A DNA stretch of 64,000 nucleotides from Heliocidaris tuberculata (Eukaryota > Echinodermata > Echinoidea > Camarodonta > Echinometridae): the NCBI GenBank assembly GCA_025618425.1, contig CM046850.1:12250971-12314970 (forward strand), read 5' to 3'. Position 1 is the stretch's first letter. Every line of letters begins with the position of its first letter. Under the pieces are notes generated by a model that saw nothing but the letters and a program-made list of their open reading frames with translations, did no database searches and was not told the DNA's origin. The position numbers were made by a program, and so were the translations under genes. Below, in pieces: positions 45,368 through 57,500 of the stretch.

Positions 45368-45556
45368 TTAAAGGGAAAAATCTACCCTGATTACAAGTTG
45401 ATTTGAAAAGCAGTAGAAAGAATAAAGAAACAGACCAGGGAGGTTTGAGCAAAAAACAATAAGAAATAAGAAAGTTATGAATTTTTGAAGTTGTAATCAA
45501 TCAAACACAAATTGGCAACTCCGTGACGTATCTTGCGAGGTCCTCTCCCATCTTAC
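45368..45556. repeat. Solo arm of the 14914-18162 T2-like family
   Basis: TTAAAGGGAAAAATCTACCC followed by the same CACAAATTGGCAACTCCGTG text as the arm at 14918-15120. No second arm is found nearby. Lies about 330 bp upstream of the FkbM gene start. Confidence 0.7.
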
Positions 45557-45886
45557 CGTTCTCAATCTCTAGATCACACACCAATGAATACTTGAGACAT
45601 AATATGCTGTTTTTACATCCATATCATTTCACGGGGATGGGGCAGTGTGCGCGAATCAACATTATTAAACTGTATGACTTATCAGTAAGCCAGTGCATCA
45701 TATTTCACTAATATCTATAAGTAAAAGTCTAATTGCTTACTTAAAGCTAATACTATTGTATTCACATGGTTTTTCGCCCACTTTCTCCCTCATTATGCTT
45801 GTCATTTAGGCACTTGAATTCCAGTCTTCAAGCTTTTCTGATTTTCATGTTATGCCAAGTCGGACTACTTCGTCACCAAACACACA

Positions 45887-46224
45887 ATGAGAACGAACCG
45901 CGAAATTCGAATTGCCTTCTACTCGGCTTTCATCGGGTTCCTTTCGGCTCTTATCATCGTTCAACTCTACTTTTCGCACTCGGACGCACGGAGAAAACGC
46001 ATCGACGAACGCATGCGCAAGCAGGAGGAGCGATTCCGTGTACTGGGGGAATACCAGGCGATTTTACAAGAGCGTGAGCCGTGTCAAAACCAGCAATATA
46101 AAGCCTGCCCGAAGTGTCCCGATGCTCACGTTGTTCTCCCGGACACTCTTCATAAGTTTGTGGATGAGCACATGAGGAACCAGAGAGGCAGTCCTCTGGT
46201 GATCGCCAAAGCACAGAGCAAAGG
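45887..46224 (+). CDS. FkbM exon 1: membrane anchor and stalk
   Basis: Start ATGAGAACG, TM helix, a charged coiled stalk (RRKRIDERMRKQEERF), two CxxC-like Cys. Ends phase 2 at AAAGG|GTAGGC. Confidence 0.8.
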
Positions 46225-49200
46225 GTAGGCCTATGCCTAAACAGTAATTCCCTGACAGGTCAACTAGTCCCTAGGACAACAACTCCCGGACAAGTACCCT
46301 CAAGAAAATAACCATTGTTAAAGTTACCAACTTATAGTTGTCCGGGGTAATCGTCCTGGGGATTAGTTTTCGGAAAGGAGATGTCCGAGGATGATTAGTC
46401 CATGGGGAGATTTCTCCTGGAATCCTCAGATATATACATATACATTATTTTAATCACCACAACAGCAATCTTCAGGAATGATATCATTATAATGACTAAT
46501 TCACGGGGATTAGATCATGGAGTAAAATATAAGAGATTCATCAATTCTGGTGTATGGTCATATCGAAAATGTAGATTTGTCGTTATAATTGGGCTGCAAA
46601 CATTTTTGTTGGTATGGATTTTTATCTTTAAAAAAAGTAATCAAATCACATCCTCTGACTTTAAAATGAACTATCATTATGTCGGCGAATACTTTTTTGA
46701 ATAAAGAAAGTAATATGATAATTAATCGTAATCAGAGATTTGGAAATAATATTAATTTCAACGTGTACATATATAAAATAAGGGGCGAGTCATAATGATG
46801 ACACAGCTTTACAAAGGACAAAAAATGCAAAACATCGTGATATTCACACATGATGTATCGCATATTTCGTACCGTATTCATGCATGTGAAGATTACACAA
46901 CAAAACTTGGCTGAATGTAGAATACCCCATCGCGCATCAGTGCAATGTATTAGGGTTAGGGTTAGGGTCAGGGATAGGATTAGGGTTACTTGTGTGGGGT
47001 GGCAGGTGGGGCAGTTGCCCCCCCCCCCCGAAAATATTGGAAGGGCAAACATATCGTTTAGCCCCATCAATAAATCCTGAGGTGTAAAATAAAATAAGGA
47101 AAAATTATTATGCAAAACTCGGGAATTGAAACCTTCCAAGCAATGAAATACAAAAGGTATTACATGGTCAAACTTCAATGTCGCCGCGTTCTCTTCCCTT
47201 ATTATCCCTGCTTCGTGTAACTGTGGAGAAGCTGGTAATTAAGAGGCGTTAAAAATATCATGAAGGCTGTCTTGCCACCCCCCCCCCCCCGACGAAAAAC
47301 GGATCGACGCCCTGCTTGTGTGGTAGGGTATTCTGTAGTTGTTCCAAATCTTATTACACGATAATTTCGTATCAATAACTTCATTATCGACAGCATTCCA
47401 AGTTACTACCTATCAACTCACCCAAAGGAAAAGGATCAAGAGACGGCACACCTGTTATTAGGTCAGTCAGGTTGGCAGGATAAGACATTGATAAGACTTT
47501 GTCATCTTATGAACAACGCAAACGAAGATGCCTTCTTTGTGGATGTCGGTGCATACGTAGGTGAGTTTTAATAATTATGTCATTGCCATAGACATGATAG
47601 AAGGACTATGATTTTAAAGTAGATATTCATTGATTTTTAAAACTGACTGAAGTATCATTATTGCGTAGGTGAAGCTTAGACCGGACAAGTTTGTCAAAAT
47701 TCGACGCTTGCAAACATTCGAAGTAATGATTATTATCAATTACAAATTGCTAAAATACAGCCCCGACATAGCACCTGAACAGCTCTCCGAAAGCCGCTGA
47801 AATGTGTGACGTCAAAGACAGGACGTTAATTGCACAAGCAGACGATGTCCCATAACATCTCACATATTTTCAGTGCCTGTTTTGTCATCTTCTCTTCAGT
47901 TATTTCACTTCACTAGCATTAGTCTATTATGTTTAATACATATATTGCCTCACTCTAAACCCCGTGCATGGGTTTATTTGGATGGAAAATGAAGCGTTAC
48001 AAGAATAAAGGAATCAGTTGCTTGTAAACAAAATAGACGCCATTGCATTCACAGCTGCATACAACCGCTGGACGTTCGGCGTTGAATGAAGGATGAATAC
48101 CGTCCTTGCAATCATTCAGCGGGCTTTTCAATTTGAAAGTGTGGTTTCTTTGATTGTTCATTAACCCTCATCCTATATATTTACAAACAAAAGATTTCAG
48201 TAATCAGAATCTGTTTCATTCCCATTTTAGAATGGTGTGAAATATGGGCACGTTTGAATACACTAAATTCTTTATAATTTGAGAAATAACTGCACTGCAC
48301 TTATGTTCATTCTTTATGGGACGTCGTCTGCTTGGACAGGATTGTTCCCTTTATTGACGTCATTGAAACATTGTTATTTTTTTGGCGAAGCGCTTGTATA
48401 TCGCAGATGCTGGGAGGTAGTTTTATTTGTATTATTGTTTAATTACCTGATATGTAGTTGACTTTAAACTGATACGATTGCTATCTGTTAACTTGCCAGT
48501 TTCTAGTGATACATTATTTATCATATTTGTGATTTTCTTTGAATGTGTACTTTAAAAAACCCTTTTGAGGGTAGTAATTGACGTAGGATCACACAGAGGG
48601 ACTTGACAACTCAGTAGTCAACAAATAAACAACCATAAAGTTTTGAAAATGATGCTTTGGTTGTCAAAGAGAAGGGATTGCAGATAGTTTTGTGTTTTTG
48701 ATGACTAGAATTGTGATTCATTTGACAAAAGATTCACAGGAGAAATATTCAAGAGACCAAAATCTTTTCTCTTAATTGGTCAACATTTTGAACGCATCAA
48801 CAACTAGACAACTACGGTTTTGAAAATAAGATATCGCTGTCAAAGAGGACACCTTACAGCAAATGAATTAGGACATACTCTTCCTTTCAAGTTGATCAAA
48901 TATGTTGGCATGACTGACTGTATATGAGACCGAAGATTTCGGTCACATGCATATTTTGGACGCTTGGAAGGTTGTCAAGTCCACAGGACCGAATTCCTGG
49001 TCTTGTTAACGCTAGTTGAAGCAATGTTGTCCACTATTTTTTAATAGGTCATGGATAAGAGATAAGATAATCAAGTAACTAGTTAACACGAGACAGGTAT
49101 ACATTTCTCATGTTTTTTATGAATATTGTACCGGCGGTATGATACCATCTTTTCTCTAACAGTATGAATCTTCGTGTTATAAGCCGGAGCAACCCAGTCT

Positions 49201-51278
49201 GATAATGACACAAGATTAATCATGTCTCTGTCAGTTAAAAGTCTAGCTAGGAATCTCTGCCGCATGTACAATATTTTCTTCGTTTTTTATGTTAACAATT
49301 TGCATATTTTTTTATTCGTCTCCTTGAATAATATTGAATTATGTATTTATCATCAGCTCATGAGGTGAGTCTCTTACAGGAACTTCTGTTCTTTAGACTT
49401 TGGGTATATCTAATGGCATTAGCTGATGGTTTCTTTTCATTTGTTGTATTTACCTCTTATTCTTGTATTCTTTGTCATGATTATGCTTGTAAATGTGGTA
49501 CTGGAAATGAATAAACTAAACTGAAATAAATATGACATTATTTCTCTGTTCATCATCTAGGTACCATAGCAATGGGTGTGGCTGCTTGCGGACATCGAGT
49601 GGTTGCCATAGAGCCTCATCATCAGAACTTCCAGCTTCTACAGGAGAGTGTGGCTCTGAACAAACTGGACAATGACAGGATCTTCCTTTATAATATAGCG
49701 ATTGGGAACCGGACAGGGAAGACCTGCATAGCTGCTAGCTCGAGTGATCACAGCAATGCTAGAATACCACCCTCAGGTGAAAAGAATGAATACTTGGAAA
49801 AATGTTTCCCTTAGTTGACCCGTAAACTTCCGGATTATCTCATTCCCATAGGCATGATAGGCTTAATGCAGTAATCACCCGGTTCCCGTAGGCAATGTAT
49901 TAAATTGTAATTAACCCTTTCAAGACAATTGACCACAATTTGTGGTTTAGCTCAATAACTTTTGATTCAGAGCTCTAAAAAATATACCAGATGAATGAGT
50001 AGAAAAAGCAAAAATTTCTACACACATTGTGTCCATTTTTATTGCATGACCATATTGCGTTTGATGCCAGGAATTTCAAAAAGGAGAATAAGCTTCATAA
50101 TCCTTAAATTGGCAACACATTGAGAGGTTCAAAATCACTATTTTTTATCAAAATTGGCAATTTTTTCAACTTTTCGACTAAGTTTCTAATGATGTATATT
50201 GTTTTCAAAGATATTGCATTTTGTTAGAACCATGTAGCACTAAAAGAAAAATATTATTGTTGCCAATTTGAAGAACGAAATGTGATCAATGTAGCCTTTC
50301 AATAATTCCTGTCCTGAAAGGGTTAAAGCAATTGGCCTATTATATATACCAGTAATTCAAAGCACAAAGCAATGGTTGGACGTTCATTTTGCATTCAGTT
50401 TTGCACGATGTCACTCTAACAGACTGCACCAGTGGCTGACGCCGTGCTACGTTAGCTAAATGACGCCTCGTGTGAACGGACAAGCAAAATCGCTGATATG
50501 TGAAATGTGATGTAATTATGATACCAGCATAATTTTTCCATAAATACATGTACATCCCAAGATTGCCTGTCTAACTCGTTGCCAATGACTTTAGACTGGT
50601 TTGCCATCAATGTAATTTCCAATGTAGGGAAAGGCGCGGCAAGATGGAACTGGGGCAAAATGGGACATGCTGCTTTTTGTTGTGGAAAATACTGGACGGT
50701 ACAAGTATCTTCCTTTTAAAAAACACACAAGACATATGAAAAAGAGGATAAAAGAAATATTTTCAAGGTATGATACAGGATTACTGGTTTGTTGCTTGTA
50801 ATGGACATTTGTCACCATTCTCAAAAACGGAAACATAATCATCAAATAGGAAGCATTATTCATTGTTATTTTATCTGTCTCATATCTTCGTTTTTACTTG
50901 GTAGATCCGAACAGTCCCTTGTATTGCAAAGATGGGGAAATCCCCATCAACAGGCTCGATGACGTCATGAAGGAAGTTCCCGTATGGATCTTGCACATTG
51001 ACGTGCGGGGTTACGAACCCGCGGTAATCGCAGGAGCGGAGAAGTTACTCACGGGGGAGTCCCCGCCAAAATACCTCATGTTCTCCGTTCAGCGCAAGTA
51101 CAGCACCAATGCGATGGGGAACACGGTGGATTTTTCTGATATTTTAGATTGGCTGATGAAGATTGGATATAAACTAAAGACAGCGCAGCATGAAAGCATC
51201 AAGCATGGCAAGGAATATCTTGCCAATTTAGGGTATGATACTGATTACGTCACGGCAGTGTTCGAACCAGAGACATAA
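45887..51278 (+). CDS. FkbM-family SAM-dependent methyltransferase, membrane-anchored
   Basis: Exons 45887-46224, 47394-47560, 49561-49776 and 50905-51278 join in consistent phase to 364 residues. Residues about 7-29 form a membrane segment (IAFYSAFIGFLSALIIVQLY) after a short basic N-terminus, the pattern of a type II Golgi/ER protein. The SAM-binding motif I is FFVDVGAYVG (about 160-169), motif II AIEPHHQNF (E186), and the conserved later motif HIDVRGYEPAVIAGA (271-285) replaces the usual K-D-V-E-G-Y-E by having Arg where Glu is common. FkbM enzymes methylate hydroxyl groups, often of sugars; the substrate here is unknown. A Cys-rich stretch (CPKCP) follows the stalk. Donor 1 (AAGG|GTAGGC) is weak, but the frame requires it. 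Confidence 0.87.
46225..47393 (+). other. FkbM intron 1
   Basis: Holds a GGACAACTA-type repeat (46250-46400), a short TTAGGG-like array (46947-46987) and two C runs (47019-47030, 47279-47291). No other exon is seen. Confidence 0.5.
46947..46987 (+). repeat. Short interstitial telomere-like repeat
   Basis: About six TTAGGG-type units with substitutions (TTAGGG, TTAGGG, TCAGGG, ATAGGA, TTAGGG). Confidence 0.75.
47394..47560 (+). CDS. FkbM exon 2: SAM motif I
   Basis: Acceptor TTATCGACAG; codes (G)IPSYYLSTHPKEK ... EDAFFVDVGAYV, donor CGTAG|GTGAGT. Recognised only by splicing; it is too short to stand out as an ORF. Confidence 0.85.
47561..49560 (+). other. FkbM intron 2
   Basis: AT-rich. A LINE-tail-like piece (GGAAATGAATAAACTAAACTG near 49500) is the only recognisable repeat. 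No coding exon. Confidence 0.4.
49561..49776 (+). CDS. FkbM exon 3: SAM motif II
   Basis: Acceptor TCATCTAG; GTIAMGVAACGHRVVAIEP then LYNIAIGNRTGKT; donor CCTCAG|GTGAAA. Confidence 0.88.
49777..50904 (+). other. FkbM intron 3
   Basis: Contains a dispersed repeat related to 10395-10539 (about 49835-49910) and otherwise unassigned sequence. Confidence 0.45.
50905..51278 (+). CDS. FkbM exon 4: catalytic C-terminus
   Basis: Acceptor TACTTGGTAG; DPNSPLYCKDGEIPINRLD, WILHIDVRGYEPAVIAGAE and a C-terminal strand ending VTAVFEPET, TAA. Confidence 0.88.
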
Positions 51279-51458
51279 CAGGAATATGTAACAGACCGTA
51301 CAGACTTTGCCGCTGTTTCACAATTAGTTAAAGAGAAAGTTATGAACGACGATTCTTCTGATGAACAGAACACACTGTGACTGGTTTTAACGTTTGCAAA
51401 CATTTTTAGACGTTACATTCACTCTTCTTTTATTCATTTCTGTATTGATAAATGGCAT

Positions 51459-51464
51459 AATAAA
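51459..51464 (+). promoter_or_regulatory. Polyadenylation signal of the FkbM gene
   Basis: AATAAA 181 bases after the stop codon, in AT-rich 3' UTR. Confidence 0.5.
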
Positions 51465-52098
51465 CATATTTCAATCTTTCTAAAATTTGCCAAAGCATGG
51501 AATAGTAGACTCAGAAAACCTTGCCTCAAAAATGCTGACACAATAATGCCCTCAATATAGAGTCATATTGGCTAAGTGCCGAAAATGGATATTATGATTT
51601 TAAAAAAATATTTCTCCAAAATTGAGACCTGAAAGTCATCGGTCCTTAGGCTAAATCATTAAAAGCCTATTTTGTATTCGGTTGTAAGGAGATTTTTAAA
51701 TGATTCAAATCTGACGGATCGCTCCTCCAGCGACAAGAACAAGGCAAAAACTATTTCCTTCATAAACGGTGCGACAGATCGGGAGAGAGATGCCTGTGTG
51801 ATCACCAAGAAATTTTCTGCATTCCTTGATGTGCATTGGCTGTGAACTTTTCGATACCATTTATGCAAATAGCAATTATTTTTTGTTAATCACTCATTTC
51901 ACACGATGTCTGGGATTCAAAGTCCAAGTAAGGCTTTGCTTAACACAAATTTCTGAATTTATACGTCAGCCGAGAGCAAAAGTCCACTAACTACATTTAC
52001 GAGTATGTAAAAGTATTATATGAACACCCCATCAGGCTCTCAGTCTCATCAGATTAAGTTTCCCAAATGAGGCTGTTTATAGGCGGAGAATATACCCG

Positions 52099-52171
<73 letters not shown>

Positions 52172-52816
52172 TGTGTGGTGATATCCTGGGACCTTTATAA
52201 TAGTTAGATATGGAATGACATACGAGAAGAAGATGGGAAGAGAGTAAAAAGTGATAAAGAAAGAGAGAGGTAGATTGATTGAGAAAGGGAGAGGGACGGG
52301 GAGATTTCGATACTAGAGAGAGAGAGAAAGAGAGGGAGAGAAAGAGAGGGAGAGAGAAGGGCAGACGAGCAAAAGAGGGAAAATCACAACGTGCACAACA
52401 AGGAATTTATCAACACGTTCAACACGAAATGTTTTGTATAATTTAGAAAGGAACTTTATTATTATTTCTAAACTATTACTTAACTGTATACATTAATCAT
52501 ATGAAGCTAAAAGGGAGTATTGCACACTTCTACCAATTGCAAGTACATGTACATGTATCAATAAGTAGTAATTAACTTAATACATACTGTCCAATTCCTA
52601 TGTCCATAAAACTTGTGCAATGTATAATAATAAAATACATGATCATTTGTTTGTGAAGAGATCTTTCATTTTACTGATTCCTTATACATGTATTTCCTTT
52701 TTATCTCCTTTTTTACAATCGTATTCTTCCTAATTTATTTAGTATCTACCATATACATGATATATTTGTGTTCAGGTGACACTAATACTTTAAAAGTGAA
52801 CATTGTTGATTATGAT
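51465..52816. other. Intergenic DNA with GT/GA microsatellites
   Basis: A (GT)n run at 52099-52137 passes directly into (GA)n to about 52169, with more GA-rich sequence to 52380. No gene seen. Confidence 0.6.
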
Positions 52817-53165
52817 TTAAAGGGCCCATGCCAAGCAAATGAATGTTGACTTTTGTTGATTTATGATACCCTGATCATCATTTATGTAGTCAAAAAATTA
52901 TCTAAATATATAAATGGCATATATTTAAAAATAATTTTTCAGTATTTTTTCTTCAGATTACTGGGATTCGCCCACAAAATAGCTGCAAAACCAACATTCC
53001 CCTTGTGACATCACGTCTTGTCAATCACCATCCAGAAAATATTAACATTTCAATAGATATTGCCATGTCGGATAGTCACTGTCAAGTGTTTTCTCACAAT
53101 GGCATGATGCAATATACCGCCAAAAGAAAGATAAAAGAAGCTGTAATTGTATCAACATTCTACAA
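52817..53165. repeat. Half copy of the 43524-44137 T2-like family
   Basis: TTAAAGGGCCCATGCCAAGC and some 300 bp that match the left arm of 43524-44137; the second arm is absent. Ends near an A run at 53184-53204. The ORF at 53005-53211 that resembles one at 43560 comes from this repeat. Confidence 0.75.
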
Positions 53166-53204
53166 TAAACATGTATATAGACAAAAAAAAAAAAAAAAAA
53201 AAAA

Positions 53205-54463
53205 AACTTAGGAAACTTTTTAATTTGTTGGAAGTACTTTCAACATCTCTCTAAAACTACAACTTGACATAAAACTAATTAGATTCTGTAATAACTAGTC
53301 AAAGATGTATTGTAGTATTACATGTCTAATACATGTTGGCAATCACAAGCTACAAAAGGCACATGCAGAATATCAAGTTGGAAAGACATTTGGATGGAGA
53401 TATTGCTTTGACTGGAAGACAGAAAGTCGTACAACGGCAATTCATGTCATCTCAACATGAAATATACAACAACAAACCAAAGAATTAGATATCAAAATTA
53501 CAAACAGATTGTGTTAATACTACATACAAAAGATTTATATATCGATTGTATTTATGCAAAACTAATCGTCATGTCACACTTTATATTTTATGGTCATACT
53601 TCTTCAGTTATTCATATTGCACACATACAATAAAGGTCTTATCCTTTCTAAACTGATGTATAATGTTCCCATTTTTCGGTAGGAAATTATTTCATGCATC
53701 CGTAACATAAGCCGTGGCATACTGTCGACGACGGAAATGATGAAGATGAGTACGACTATAGTCCAGAAAGTAAAATTTTAGCAAGACCGAAGGCTTATGA
53801 TGCCAAAATGTGGGTCTCCCGACCTATTATGCGAGGCTATATAACTTCACGAGACCAAAATTCAACAAGACCCTATGATCCCACGGATCACCTCGTCAGA
53901 AGTCCACGGGACCGACACATGGTCTGTCTTTGATTGTCGTTCACATGGGCCTCGGTTGGTTGTACCACAATGCTCAGGCGACAATTGCTTTCCAACACAA
54001 GGCGAATTCCAAACTTTAACCCTGTACTAAACTCTATATTTAACCCAAACCGTAGCCCTAAACATAACCTAAAACCCAATTGCAACCCTAATCTTAAACC
54101 TATATTCTTTGACGAAATAAAAGCCTATATAGAGCAATTGTCGTCAGAGAAAAATATGTCGGACCACCATCCGGTCTTGTGACCCTTATTGTACTTCAGT
54201 TTCGAGGGCCTTGTATAGGTAAACCAAGACGTCCTCGTAAATCAAATGCAACTATATGTATCATCATTACGGAAGTGTATAATGACAAGTATAAATAGAC
54301 GTATTGTTTAAAAGATCCTGAGTGATTTTAAAACCGTTTCATTGACTTTCGCACAACGATTGCAAACTATAGCAGCATACGGTAGATAACTATTACAATT
54401 TGTAAAAGCACAGAAGCAGAACACAGAACAAAAATAAAACTATGGCATCCCGTTAACCGGTTG
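53205..54463. other. Intergenic DNA / 3' flank of the SUSD2-like gene
   Basis: Includes degenerate AACCCTAA-like text (about 54015-54100) and no convincing exon until the candidate terminal exon at 54464. Confidence 0.4.
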
Positions 54464-54509
54464 CTACGTATTTGCCACTAGTTCGTATTGCCGTCCCGTT
54501 GATGTGTCC
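54464..54509 (-). CDS. Candidate alternative terminal exon (YELV tail)
   Basis: Strong acceptor (TTTCCTTTTCTTTTCCAG). Joined in phase 2 to 55383 it reads SGDTSTGRQYELVANT and TAG, a cytoplasmic tail with a tyrosine sorting-like motif YELV. Inferred from splice signals and phase only. Confidence 0.4.
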
Positions 54510-57500
54510 CTGGAAAAGAAAAAGGAAAACAATGTGCTCAAACCGAATCTATATATGTTAAAAGCAAGATCGTCAAATACTCCTGATAGTTAGGCCCAAA
54601 TAATAAAATAATTAAATTGAGAGCTATAATGCCCAAATTACATGTGCATAGACCCATTATTTTGTTACAATACAAATTTTCACGAAAGACTTTAAAGCAC
54701 TTATCCGATAAGTGTGTGTCATTGCATAGAATTCCTTATTTCTCAAACAACTGCTCATGGCTATTATAATGAATTTTTAAAAGGCGTTAAACAAAACAAA
54801 ACAAAACAAAAATGTCCCCCCAAAAACTCCACGCCCTGAATTATCTAAAGTTAAAGTAATTAGAAATATATAGGTCATCTTTTTACGAACTATCCAAGCC
54901 TGTGACATTTTCTCCATCGCAAATCACCATTATTTTTTGTTTGTGTGTGACGTTGTTGTTTAACCTTAGCGCCATGTTGTGTGTGTCCGCTTTTTAATCT
55001 CTAAAAGAACTCAGTAGCACCCGACCTCGGTTTCTGATTTTGTCCTAGGGTGCGTTAAAGCTTCCTTTTTCAGGCGAGAATCAGCGTTTTGATAGTTTAA
55101 ATCACAGTTGTGTCTGGAGCTATTCTTTGCAGAAACAAGGCTTTAAAACACAGTTACAAAACTCACAAAAAGACGGAGCCCTTATTTTGCGTGGAGAAAG
55201 GAGCTATAAACAAGGTATTGTGAAACGGCGCTCTAAAACTGTGTTTCACAATCGTGCTTGCAGCGATGTGATACCAAGCGACCGCTGAACATAGCGAAAA
55301 GATTCCTAAAGAGATTAACAAGCAGATAACACAAGGTGGCGCTTTTTAGCGGCTCACAAGCACATCACAAGATGGAACATACCCCGACTTTTCAGATGCC
55401 GCTTTCAATCCATAGCAAAGGAAAACGACGACGATGATGAGTGCTATGACAATAATACTGACGAAGAGCACAAAAATCCACCATAACATAAACCCAGAAT
55501 CTGTCCTGTTTTCTGATATTTCAGCCTTGATTACATGATCTAAGAGAGAGGAAGAGAAATGGACGGAATAAAAGGGATGACGTAACCATTGAGTAGTAAA
55601 AATAAAAAATAGAGGAAACAACAAAAGAATGTGGAAGGGAAGAAGAGAGATATGTTAAGTGAAAAGAGAACAACAAAGGAGATTGGAAAAAAAGAGATAA
55701 AAAAATAAATAAATAATGAGAAAGGAAAAGGGATCACGAAAAAAAAAAACCCAGCAAAACTAAACTGAATGTATTCTATTCTAAAACTAATTCAAAGAAA
55801 GATGAGCTTTATTAGGCACGTTTATATAGACCGGGTTGAATACAGCCTTACCTTGCTGCACGCATGATGGTGTCTCTTCGCTCCAAGATCCGTTGTGACA
55901 CGTGATCTCTGCTTGGCCAATCAGCATGAAGCCTTGGTCGCAGTAGAAGAATGCTGTTGTGTTGTTAGACGCCATTTCTAGAGTTCCATTGCCAGGCGGC
56001 TCAGGAGCAGAACAAGCTGTATTAGTTGATATTGATGGTAAATAAATTTATATAGCATGTACAGAAGTCTATATGATCTCCTCTTCAAACAATATGAAAT
56101 TGCTGCTGTGAATTTTCTTATGCAAACAGGCTTAAAAGAAAGTTCACTGACTTAAGAATCGGTGCATGTATCCTAACGTTGTGTCACTGAGTCATGATGA
56201 GAGAAAAATATAGAAAACATAAATTAAAAGTTGGAAAATTCAATCAATGAAAAAAGAGCAAAGGACAATGAGACAGAGTGAAAAATTGTAAATATTAAGA
56301 AAATTTTGGGCAATAAGAGAAGAGTGTGAGAAAACGAACTTAATGTAGAAATGACAGAAGGGTAAAAGAAAGAAGGGACTAGGTTTTGGTCTATATAAAG
56401 GAGAAAAATGTTTCGTAAAAATATGGAATGTCGTTAATAGATATGTCGCCTCAGATAAACTGGTATTTGAAATTGTTCTGAGTGAAAATCTTCAAGTTTT
56501 AATCATGTGTTTAATTGTAATGGACAATAAATTTCTTGAGACAAACGCATGTGTTTGCGAATGGGATTGTAAAGCTTGGTGAAACCAAAGCCCTGTACCT
56601 TGTATCAAGCACAGTGGCGCCTCTCCGCTCCAAGAAGCGTTATAACAAGTGATCTCTGCTCGGCCAATCAGCATGAAGCCTCGGTCGCAGAAGAAGAATG
56701 CCGTAGTGTTGTTGGGCGCCATTTCTAGAGTTCCATTAACAGGTGGATCAGGATCGAAACAAGTTGTGTTTACTGTGAAATACATTGCAAAAAATATAAG
56801 CGTATCAAAAAAGTACACACTTTGAAAATATCCTCAAAAATCATAATTTCACAATATCGATATGTTTTTTTTTTAAATACAATTATGGGTGAGGGTCTCT
56901 TCCATACTTCCATCGGATGACACTGTATGGGTAATGACACTATTCTACGCTTGAATGAGTACTGGCTGCTTTTGTAAAACTCGCAAAAATCGGTTTGCGC
57001 AAAAATGCCTCAGTCTTGAATTTGATTAAGGTTCCTATCAGACAGTAACTTCATGTTCTTTGTTAAGTATTAAAAATTGATTTGAACAGTCATTTAATCC
57101 TTAATCCTATACCTATCCGCACAATCCCCCTCCCCCCCCCCCCCCAGACACACACTCAAACGCCCAACCCAAAACATCGCAGATTATGTCTTTCTGCACA
57201 CAATACCACTTTTGACTGGAGCATGTCGAAAAGATGCAAATTGCAATGCATTAAAGGAAGATGGACCTAAAATATTTCATTTTCAAGAAGGGAGAAAAAA
57301 AATCTGGTTTGAAAAGTTTATTTAGTTCCTTGCTTTGCCAGTGCTAATAGTGCATGCCATCCGATGAAACAGACCCTCAAAACCTTGTAAAAGAAAAAAA
57401 TCATATCGATATTGTGAAATTATGATTTTGAAGGATTTTTTTCAAAGTGTATATTTTTTTTTTATACGTACTGTATTATTATGATGTTGTTAAGAGTTTA

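Noticed and set aside
43560..53211. Two ORFs (43560-43895 and 53005-53211) sharing a HHPENINISIDIAM-type peptide
   Set aside because: The similarity is due to the TTAA-ended foldback repeat in which both lie; the reverse arm matches equally well at DNA level, so this is not protein conservation.
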